A DNA stretch of 62,000 bases, from positions 1-62,000 of the forward strand of contig NW_019775928.1 in NCBI RefSeq assembly GCF_001039355.2, written 5' to 3'. Every line of letters starts with the position of its first letter. Positions within the stretch are counted from its first letter, which is position 1. Below the pieces are notes generated by a model. That model ran no database searches, was not told the origin of the DNA, and saw only the letters and a program-made list of their open reading frames with translations. The position numbers and the translations under genes are program-made. Source of the stretch: Lingula anatina. Lineage: Eukaryota > Brachiopoda > Lingulata > Lingulida > Lingulidae. Shown here piece by piece: positions 25,423-36,500 of the stretch.

Positions 25423-27158
25423 CTATTCCAAATCATAAGAATTTTTCACTCTGCATAACAGGTCATAATGACCTGAGCGTCCGCTGTCAGTTGGTCTGTA
25501 CATTAAGTAAATGTCTTTCTTTTTTTCTGGCTCTTTGCCAAAACAATGTATCTCCTGGATTTTTTGTCCATCTGTCATTTGAAACACATGTATCACCACA
25601 TCTTCCACATAAGCCAAGGCTTCCACCTCTAGATGAGTAGCATAGACCCCAGGTTTCCTCATATCTTTGATCTCGGTTTCTAAGTTCCTGTAGTGTTCAT
25701 CAGTGAAAATACCTGACCTATCTTCCACACCCTCTGCTTCACCTGTTGACATTTCAATGGAGTGTTCACGGAGAAAATCCCTGCCCTGCCTAATCGATGT
25801 TTTAAGACTTTTCAAAATTTTTTCATAATGAACATTATCCTCCTGCATGTGATCAACAGTTCGATTCCTGATGTCTAAAACCAAATGATGTTCCTTTTCC
25901 CTGTCTTTGGGGTTCTGACAATAATTGTCCATGCCTTTTGCACTGTTGAAAAGATCCTCATTCAGTCCTCGAACACATGACCTAAAGAAACAGTCACCAT
26001 CACCTGGTGTTCGTATTAACTCATACTCTGCCCCGTCTCCGCTGGTGTAGATTTCTTTCCCTTCTCGGTGGGTATTAGATGAAGATGGCTCAGGAGCTTG
26101 CCTGGTTTCTTCCTCTTCCCAACTCTGATTGGCACCCTGATTGGCTAAAATATAATCCGTAATAATCTTCTGCTTAAGCTTCATATGTAAGTGCATGTAC
26201 ATGTATGTGTGTGTGTGTGTGTGTAGTTGAAAGAGCCTGAGAGCAGGATAAACAGAAAGTTACAATAAAATCAGGGAAAAGAAGAAATCTGTAATTTACC
26301 AATTCCATCTCCTTTTCCTTCTTCTCCTGTCTTCACTTCATTCATAGAGGAGTGCAAACTTCTGGATCCAGGACGAGGAGAATTCTCATATTCTATCATA
26401 TCCCCTGAACAAATAAAAAAGCAATCATAATTTTGTACAAGGCAATCAGGCATCTGTAGTTGAAAGAGCCTGAAAGCAGGATAAACAGCAAGTAACAAAA
26501 ATAAAATTAAGGAAAAGAAGAAATTTGTAATTTACCAATTCCATCTCCTTTTCCTTCTTCTCCTATCTTCACTTCATTTATAGAGGGGTGTGAACTCTTG
26601 TATCCAGGACGAGGAAGGTTCTCATATTCTATCATATCCCCTGAACAAATAAAAAAGCAATCATAATTTTGTACAAAGAAAGCAGGGGTGTCAAATTAAC
26701 AAAACAAACGCCACCATATAGTTTCAAACACCATAACTTTATAAAATACCACGGGGTTTTATTATTTCTTGAAAAAATATTTGAACAGTATCTGCTTACT
26801 TTATGTGTAGCACATGACCCCATTTCATACCAACTCATTATATCAATCACTATGCTCTAAGCCTTACACAACTTATATCATTTGGCAACAAGTGTAGTTT
26901 AACTGGATTTTTTGGGCTGACAGAGTGATAGATTTGGTTAATCCTTCAGCACGTGGACTATTTTGAGTTCAGTAGATTGAAATTTCAATCTGACCTGAGC
27001 AGATTTCAATAAGATGTTATATAGCACAAACCTACCTGCAGCTCTTGATGGACGTGAAGATGGGTTTACATCAGGGGGAGGCGCAGAGGGGATACCCCTG
27101 TCATCATGTCTATCGTTCACGGACAGATCACCGGTCGCCTGACTGCCATTAGATGTCA
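25423..27158 (-). CDS. Second set of linker and OTU exons (duplicate receptor 3' end)
   Basis: Exons 27036-27158, 26536-26640, 26300-26404 and 25423-26144 repeat exons 11, 12, 12 again, and 13 of the TNFR-OTU gene, with splice sites and phases intact. The OTU exon keeps the catalytic loop GDGDCFFRS and the C-terminal SGHYDLL. It differs from the right copy at a few residues and carries an extra NQGA repeat near its start. There is no start codon, signal peptide or death-domain exon in front of it, so it cannot make a receptor by itself. It could be an alternative 3' end of the receptor, a spliced tandem extension, or the other haplotype placed in tandem by the assembler (see the N at 27234). 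Coding potential is not in doubt; its status as a separate locus is. Confidence 0.7.
26224..26690. repeat. 233-bp tandem duplication containing linker exon 12
   Basis: The block starting GTAGTTGAAAGAGCCTGA repeats with a period of 233 bp and includes a complete 105-base exon each time (encoding GDMIEYEN...EEGKGDGI). The right copy of the large duplication has only one unit. Confidence 0.85.
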
Positions 27159-27233
27159 CTGTAAGTTTAAAATGTGGATTAGAAATTCAGTTCAAAAAAT
27201 AAACAGCTGGTAAAATGTATGAAGGCATGATGC

Positions 27234-27234
27234 N
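27234..27234. other. Single N at the duplication junction
   Basis: One undetermined base lies exactly where the left copy ends and the right copy begins, consistent with contig ends joined by scaffolding or gap filling. Confidence 0.95.
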
Positions 27235-27981
27235 AGGAGGTAATAACACTCATAAATCGTTTAAAGATTTTCAGTGAGTGAGAGTGCATATGTTACAGTG
27301 ATAATATAAAATGGTATTGCATAAGTTGCCAGGGTGACATCACTATTCCCCTGTTGTGTACTGCTCTGAAATATTAACTTTCTACCTGATCTGGAAGTCA
27401 TTTTTATAGATGGCACAATAACAAGCAGTAAACTGTCCTGCAGGAACACATCAATGATAAAATTGTGTTCAAATGCAATGCGTGACCTATTATGACATAT
27501 TCTGAACTTATTACCAACATAACTGATTGAAGGAACCATGAAATAACAAGCATATAAGTGGCAACTAAAAAGGGCAAATCTAAAATTCTTTATAACTCAC
27601 TTAGGCTCAATTCACAACCTTGTTGATGATCATATAATATATATATTATATATAATCTGATATATGGCATTATAAAATGGGTTTCTAGAACAACATACCA
27701 GCAAGTATTATCTTGTAACAATTTCTATCAGCATTCAAAAATAGAAAACACTCTTTGAGCCTTATCACAAATACAGTATTCAAATATTGTTTAAAGATCT
27801 GGAAAACAAAGATAATTTTAAAAATACATTGCAATTCTTATAAAATTGCTATAATTTTTCACAGTTACACATGAACAATTTTACCTTTATATAGAAGTTT
27901 AAACAGGTGGTCTAAAACTTCAACATCGTTCACTTCTATGCTGCACTGTAAAAATTTGTGTTAATTGAAACAGGCCTAAAT

Positions 27982-28117
27982 CAGGCCTGTAGCCCTTTTT
28001 GCTGAGAAAAGGTCCTTTCTGAGTAAAATGTGATCTATGTACTTGAGGATTTTATGGTAAAAGGTACACTTTTTCAGAAAACGAACCCCTCCTCCGAAAT
28101 TGCTGACTATGGGCCTG
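27982..28117. mobile_element. 136-bp TIR element with target duplication and an empty site
   Basis: The ends CAGGCCTGTAGCC and (inverted) CAGGCCCATAGTC match at most positions. The element is flanked by TAAAT on both sides. The left duplication copy has a single uninterrupted TAAAT at 23921-23925, the unoccupied site. Confidence 0.85.
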
Positions 28118-29578
28118 TAAATAAACACCAAAGCCATTCAGCTATGTTTAACAATGGTAGAATTATCATGTATCATATTAGAACAGACTTATATACAATG
28201 TACATAACCTATAAATACACATGAGACATGATAAGACTTCCATACAAAGTCAGACTTACAAAGTAAATAACAGAAAATGTGACAAGGTATTGTTTAATAT
28301 TATATTCCATATTAAAATTCATGATATGGTATCGGTCTTGCATCCTAAAAAATGATATTTCACAGCATAATTTCATTGCCGTAATTAATACTAGAAATAT
28401 ATATTCTGGATATGTACATTTCAAGGTAAGCATAACACACTGTTTTTCTTATAAACCTAGAAAATATCAGCTTACCTACGAATAATTTTAAGCTATGAAC
28501 TATAGCAAATTTGATATAAAAATGGACAGAAACTGATACAAAAGATGTGTTGAGTTTTGACCACTGATGGATACCACTGTAAGTTACAGTGACCTGTACA
28601 TATGTTAGATTGTCATATCTTAATCATGTATTCACATTTTCTCTTCAGATACCCTGCACTCGAAGTCAAGTCACCGTACAGTCAACTAATTAATAAGTCA
28701 AGTGAAGGATATTAATTTATGAGATATCTTTAACTTGAGACATCATTACAGTGACAATGCATAAGAGCTACAAAAAAATCCAAAAAGACCTAGGAAATAC
28801 ATACACTGTATATAATTGTATTTCTACAATGTTGTTAAGTCCTATATTTTAAGTAGCTAGTACCAATACTTAATTTTTAAGTTTATCAATGACAGGCTCT
28901 GTGCATCTAAGTAAATTATATCACAATGTCATATATATATACATGAACTTTATAATTTGAGCACTCAGAAAAGTCATACCTTTTGTTAGTAGATATTATT
29001 AACAAAGAGAACAGGCCCTAACATAATTTATTATTATACATTCGTCTTGCTTACATATAATGCTTATGGTATGATGATAGCATGCAATTCCCATGTTGTG
29101 AAAAGTTGACTCGGCATTAACATTGCACCTAGCTTCTGGTTATGAAATACTGGATTTCTGTATGTAACGATGATTACTTATATATTTTCTTTTTTTTAAT
29201 CCTGGAATGGGTCCATCATCATGTTCATCCAGCAGTATTATAGAGAGGTTTGCTGTGAAGTCGTCTGTCTTTCTGGCTGCTCATGGATACGGTCTTGTTG
29301 GTACTCCAAAATGGAATTATGAAGACACTAAAAAGAGACAGGCAAAGAAAAAAACTGAAATCAAGTTGAACTTGCAAGCTGTGATATGTAATAAATATTA
29401 GGAAAAAAAGAATACATAAAGTGCAAGCTAGGCACTCTCAATCGGCTAATGTTGTTCAATCGTTCACTGAAAACTTTAAAAAAAAATAGAAATGAATCCC
29501 CTATCATAGTCTTGAACATTTTTTTTCCTTTTTAAAATATATACCTTTGATATTTTTTGCCAAATATTCAAGCCACAT

Positions 29579-30342
29579 CTATTCCAAATCATAAGAATTT
29601 TTCACTCTGCATAACAGGTCATAATGACCTGAGCGTCCGCTGTCAGTCGGCCTGTACATTAAGTAAATGTCTTTCTTTTTTTCTGGCTCTTTGCCAAAAC
29701 AATGTATCTCCTGGATTTTTTGTCCATTTGTCATTTGAAACACGTGTATCACCACATCTTCCACATAAGCCAAGGCTTCCACCTCTAAATGAGTAGCATA
29801 GACCCCAGGTTTCCTCATATCTTTGATCTCGGTTTCTAAGTTCCTGTAGTGTTCATCAGTGAAAATACCTGACCTATCTTCTACACCCTCCGCTTCACCT
29901 GTCGACATTTCAATCGAGTGTTCACGGAGAAAATCCCTGCCCTGCCCAGTTGATGTTTTAAGACTTCTCAACATTTTTTCATAATGAACATTATCCTCCT
30001 GCATGTGATCAACAGTTCGATTCCTGATGTCTACAACCAAATGATCTTCCTTTTCCCTGTCTTTGGGGTTTTGACAATACTTGTCCATGCCTTTCGCACT
30101 GTTGAAAAGATCCTCATTCAGTCCTCGAACACATGACCTAAAGAAACAGTCTCCATCACCTGGTGTCCGTATTAACTCATACTCCGCCCCGTCTCCGCTG
30201 GTGTAGATTTCTTTCCCTTCTTGGCGGGTATTAGATGGAGATGGCTCAGGAGCTCGCCTGGTTTCTTCCTCTTCCCAACCCTGATTGGCTAAAATGTAAT
30301 CCATAATAATCTTCTGCTTAAGCTTCATATGTAAGTGCATGT

Positions 30343-30438
<96 letters not shown>

Positions 30439-30463
30439 NNNNNNNNNNNNNNNNNNNNNNNNN

Positions 30464-30560
<97 letters not shown>

Positions 30561-33500
30561 TTGAAAGAGCCTATTAGCAGGATAAACAGCAAGTAACAAA
30601 AATAAAATTAAGGAAAAGAAGAAATCTATAATTTACCAATTCCATCTCCTTTTCCTTCTTCTCCTATCTTCACTTCATTTATAGAGGGGTGTGAACTCTT
30701 GTATCCAGGACGAGGAGAGTTCTCATATTCTATCATATCCCCTGAGCAAATAAAAAAACAATCATAATTTTGTGCAAAGAAAGCAGGGGTGTCAAATTAA
30801 CAAAACAAATGCCACCATATAGTTTCAAACACCATAACTTTACAAAATACCACAGGGTTTTATTATTTCTTGAAAAAATATTTGAACAAGTATCTGCTTA
30901 CTTTATGTGCAGTACATAACCCTATTTCATGCCAACTCTCATTCAATCAATCACTATGCTCTAAGCCTTACATAACTTATATCATTTGGCAGACTTAACA
31001 AACTGGAGGGACATACTGAGAGATCAAGTTGATGAGCAGAAATTTGAAACAAGTGTAGTTTAACTGGATTTTTTGGTCTGACAGAGTGATAGATTTGGTT
31101 AATCCTTCAGCACGTGGACTTGATTTGAGTTCAGTAGATTGAAATTTCAATCTGACCTGAGCAGATTTCAATAAGATGTTATATAGCACAAACCTACCTG
31201 CAGCTCTTGATGGACGTGAAGATGGGTTTACATCAGGGGGAGGCACAGAGGGGATACCCCTGTCATCATGTCTATCGTTCACGGACAGATCACCGGTCGC
31301 CTGACTGCCATTAGATGTCACTGTAAGTTTAAAATGTGGATTAGAAATTCAGTTCAAAAAATAAACAGCTGGTAAAATGTATGAAGGCATGATACACTTT
31401 TTTGACCCATTTTTTCCATATGATATCCGCTTATTGATTTTATACATTTACTGTACATTCTTACACGTTCGCATATAGCCTCAATAAGCCTCATTTCTTT
31501 ATTTTATTTGTGAAGTGTACAACAGCCAAGGTGCTCAAAACAGTATTACCTTCATTTACTGCGTTACCTTTACGCAGTGACAAACTGTCTAACACTGTTT
31601 GTAGGCGTTTCATGCAAAAGCCTGATCGCATCGTACCTGTCCTGCTGCCTTTTTTAGAACTCTTTCGTGCATATATTTCCTCAAGTGTTCTGGAATAAAG
31701 TGTTTCATAGAAATTATCACAATGATAAGGATATCAAAATGTAGAAATACTTGAAGCAACCTGCAAGCCCCATACTATATGTCTAGACGTAAATGTGTCT
31801 GTCTGTGTGTCTGTCTGTCTGACAGTCTGTCAAGTTTTCACTTTGACTTGTTAAAGTTACATAATTATGAAGTAAAATCTTTGCCTATAAACTGATATAA
31901 TTCCAGTTTCAAATAGCACAACTTATAAAAATAAAGAATGTCTTCTCATACTTGAGGAAAAAAAATGAAAAAATGATATTTGGACAGTATCAATATCTGT
32001 AGTATTTAATGGTTATCAGTCTTTATGGACATTTTGGCAAAATAATTTAAGTGACTTTTAATTATGACTACTTTTATTATGAATGACATTTATATATACA
32101 GTCTCTTAATATCTTTGATGGAATGTAGGCTCTAAACATTAAATATTATCTTAATCATTGTTATCAAAACTGAATAATTTCAACAAAAATTATATTCAGC
32201 TCACCTCATCAAAACACTGTCCTTCCTTATTTTGTCAGCCAAGTCTCCTTTCCCAACATTCTCCCTCTCCAAGCGGTCCAGGACAAACTGTACACTCTCT
32301 CCTGACATTTTTTCATACCACTGCCTGATAGCCTGGTAGACAATCTCCTTCAAGCCTCTATGATCATGTTCCAGGGCTTGTATATCAATATCTTCAAGAT
32401 CTGGATGTCATGCAAAAATATTATCTTACCACATCATTTCAGAGAGTTTCAGATCATGAATTGTTGACAATTGAATATATATATGACAAATAACCAGAAG
32501 TCAAACACTTTTAGGGAAAATTTTCAATTTCTGCTACCCGCATTAATTAAATAATTATCATATTCAGAGTCTCTTCATAAATCTGGTGAAACTTTCATAA
32601 TCATAATAGATCCCTACATAAATTTGTAAAAGATATATTAAACAGAAAAGAATGTAATTAAACATTATTCTAATCATTCCACAAATTATATAATTTTTTT
32701 CTAGAAAAATATATCTTTAACAGAATGAAAATTGTATATTCTGAAATTTGCATGTTTCAGACCCTCCCCCCATATTACATTTTATTACTCAATTTTAGAG
32801 CATATGTGCAACAAAATCTTTGTACTTACTAACCTGGACGAACTAAGAATTTCCAATTGGCTCCTACCTTTTGGAGTAAGTCACAGAAATGAGCTTCAAT
32901 GTGCTTATCTGCAAACCAATAAAGAAGATTCTAGAGAGTGAGTGTATTCTGTAAAGGTTTGGACCTGAAATCCTCGATCATTTTAAGAACAATGTGGCAG
33001 AGATTTCTTTCTTCAGTTAACAGCTAATACCACCAATATTTCGATGTCTAGCGGACGTCTTCATCAGGGAATGAGGCTATCCAGGTGAATAGCCTCTATT
33101 CAGGAGATATACTTGCCCCCCCCCCCCCCCCCCATCTACTGTCTTAAGAAAACTGCTGACTGAAGAAAAAATCACATCATTCTTATAACATAACACAGCT
33201 GATGAAATTCTTCTTGATCATTTTAACATTATCTAGTAAATATATAATATATGTGCACTGATACAGGTATAACTACAAATGGCCAACATATTTCTGTGAG
33301 TCACTTCGGTGAGATTTTAAAAATGCCACAAAAACATCTAAAACTTACGTTCTATCTGATTTTTTCTCAATAAAAATTCTGCGACCTTGCAAAGCAGGCC
33401 AAAGTAAACATTTTAAGTAAAGCGCACATTCTAAGCAGGCAAAAAATCTGATTATATGGACATTTTTGCACCACTAAATCACCACCTTTACCTTCTAACA

Positions 33501-36500
33501 CACAATTAGATTTTTATCACTAAAGCATACTGTTTATTGCATCCAATCACAACATTATGATAAACCCATTTTCGTGTTCTAAGTTTCTATTTTTTACGTT
33601 ACCCTCATGATGCAGATTAATAATATATAGAGACAAGTGCATTTCACATTAAAAAAATTAACATTACAAATTTAGAACTCAAAACCTTGTTAATAACATG
33701 ATCCCAGTGATTGAGGAGTATCTGGAGAATTTCCAAAGAATTTCCAAGAAATTATCAATCTTTACATATTAGAGTCTCATACCTATGGTAGCCTTGTAAG
33801 AAATGAAAAATTACTTACCTGAGCACAATTCTCTGAGTTTGATCTTAAATAATTCAGTAATCTCTCCATTAGATTCACCACAAAGCAATGCAACTGCACT
33901 AGGCTGTCTGCTATAAGATGGCTTCCCATCTTTAAAGAGAATCATAATCAAATTCTGTTACTTATAAGACCCAACAATAAAATAAATCAACAGTGTGCTT
34001 TACTTTACAATTTTATATTTTTCAAACAACAGTTGAAAGACAGTTATAACTACACCTATGATTCAATGTTAAAAGTTATTTCTTAAAGTTATTACTTACT
34101 AGCACTTTAATTCAATCTCTCACAAGACACCCTTATGAAGGAGAGTTGACTAGAGGTGTTATAGAAGACAATGGATAAACCACCAACTCTTAACTCCATC
34201 TTGGACTCACCCCTCACTCCACTATCTGTAGTATCATGGTGTGTTGCAGAAGATGTACCCGACATTGCAGAAGTTGTGGTCCTGCCTTTAAGGAAAAATG
34301 TAATAAAATTATGTTATCTGGGAGTATTCAGATCTTCTTTTTTTGCTGTATGAAGGTGTAATGCACATTGTATGTCATTAATATGAGAACTCACCTTCGC
34401 TATTGCTGCTAACAGATGCCCAACACTGACAACATCTACCACATATAGGATCACAAAATTCCTGTAACCACTGAGGTACTGAAATATCAAATATATAGTA
34501 TTTATTCAACAGATTTAAACAGTGATAAGTAAACAAAATTGTAATAAACCATTTCCTGTTGACTCTAGAATAGGTATCATATGAGTATCAGTTCAAGAAT
34601 ATGACATTGTTCTAGACAATATAATTCCTTTCAACTAACTGTTCTTTTTGCAAAAAAACATTTGTGCTCAAGTCAGTTTTCGCTTCAGCCAAAATTCATC
34701 CCTTAAAATATTCAACAAGATCATATCAAAAAAATGAGTTTTCCTCGGGCAAAGAGCAATCTTCTCTTATTTAGGAATCATTGCTCGTCTCATCCCTGCA
34801 TTTTGATTTATGTTTTATTCTACTTTTAATATAATACTTTAGTTTAAAATGACAGGCAAGTCTAGAAGTATGGCATCTTCTGCCATGCGCATTGCCTAGT
34901 TTTCACACAAGAAAATGGCGAGTTGTTTTGTGTCCAGTGCTGTGTGTTATACAGACTTAGCAAGATGGCAGTAACTACGTATACCCAAAGAGGCTTGGTA
35001 GATATTCAGGGCACTTAGCACGCTTTATTTAACTTTAATTTCCAGAGATTTATTATCTTTAGAATTTGAATTGGGAAAGATTAGATAATATGGCATAAAA
35101 TAAATATGACTGTTAGGGCTTTGCCCTCAAACACAATCAGGCATTTAACAATCACCACCACCTACCTCCTCTGACATACAAAATGATTCCAAAAACAATA
35201 CATAAGATCGCAAAAATGCCAATGGACACTGCGACTCCAATGGCCACATGTCCTGAAGACACAGGTGATGGGGTTAATATAGGAGGCACTGCCGTTGTAA
35301 CACTGAAATCATTGCAAAGTATGACATACTGTTCAAATATACCGTCAACATTATACAACCACAATACAGGATACAACCTTCAATAATAAGCTAGAAAAAA
35401 TTATCTCTTTCCACATGTCCAACATGAAATGTTTTTTTTTTCAGGGTAAATTCATGAATATAAAAGATGATAACAGTAGAAATGGGCCATATGTTAATTA
35501 TGTAAAATTTTCAAATACTTCACTTATTCTAATATCCTATATTTCCCATATTTCATCATAATAATTTTAATGGTTCATCAAAATGCAATTTTCATCTCAA
35601 ATCCTTTCAATTTTTCAAGACTTTTAAATCTAGCAAACAATTATGTATATTACTGAAAAAATAATTTTGTACAAAATTACCACTTCAATTATTAACTTTG
35701 AAGGAAATGATAAATTATAACTTGGACAAAGTAGATAATCAGAAGCAATATTTTACATAAAAACTTACCTATCACAAACAGTGCACTTGTATCTTTCCAA
35801 ATAATCTGCAAAACAGAATAATCCATTTACATATAATCCTTTAAGATGAGATGCATTATATTTATTAACATTGGTGTAATCATAAAATCATATGTTTTAT
35901 ATCACAAGAGCACCAGCACATAACAATGAAACTTTTGTGGAACTTATGAATGATCAAGTTAAGAGAAACTTTTGGTAACACAGGCTGTTCATAACTCCAC
36001 CACCATTTCCTTCAAAGCTGCATGTTGTTTATTATCACCTTGCCTCTTTTTGCCAGCCAATCAGGTCAAACAGCTGCTTATGACTTTACTGGTTATGACT
36101 CTCACCTTATATGGTTAACAGGCTATCCCCTGATATGTTTTTTTTTAACAGAATATCAGTAAAACAATACAATACCTCCATTTTCATCCTTTGTCACAAC
36201 ACATTCCTCATGACAGTTTATACAAACACAACTAGACGAGGTCCTGTTCTCAGGATCTTTACAAGCCTTAGGATTGCGGGGCACATATCTCATACTCTCA
36301 TTGCACCAGCAGTGGTTATCCTGAAATGCAGTGTGACATAAATATTCAAAAAGAAGATGGAATATCTCCCCTCCTCAAATCTGCACATTTTTATCACTCT
36401 AGACTAAGCCTTATGGTCTGTCGCTTTTGTGCTACAATTTTTATCAAAATTTCTAGGGCAGAAATGGTATTTCTGACAAACAACAGACCCTTCATAGGTC

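Larger units (their letters stand above)
23163..27233. repeat. Large direct duplication, left copy
   Basis: About 4.07 kb, closely matching 27235-31393 in the same orientation. Aligned blocks include non-coding DNA as well as the linker and OTU exons. Differences are scattered substitutions, indels, an extra 233-bp unit near 26224 and a shorter GT repeat. The left flank is unique. The right end coincides with a single N at 27234. Confidence 0.9.
27235..31393. repeat. Large direct duplication, right copy
   Basis: Partner of 23163-27233. Its right flank leads into exon 10 and the death-domain exon of the receptor, so this copy is the one physically joined to the receptor in the sequence as given. 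Confidence 0.9.

Noticed and set aside
29207-29401. Plus-strand frame after the OTU stop (its twin lies near 25080)
   Set aside because: It lies in the 3' flank of the OTU exon on the opposite strand and contains no domain.
30318-30599. Long Thr/His or Val/Cys frames
   Set aside because: Translations of the GT/CA repeat and the N gap.
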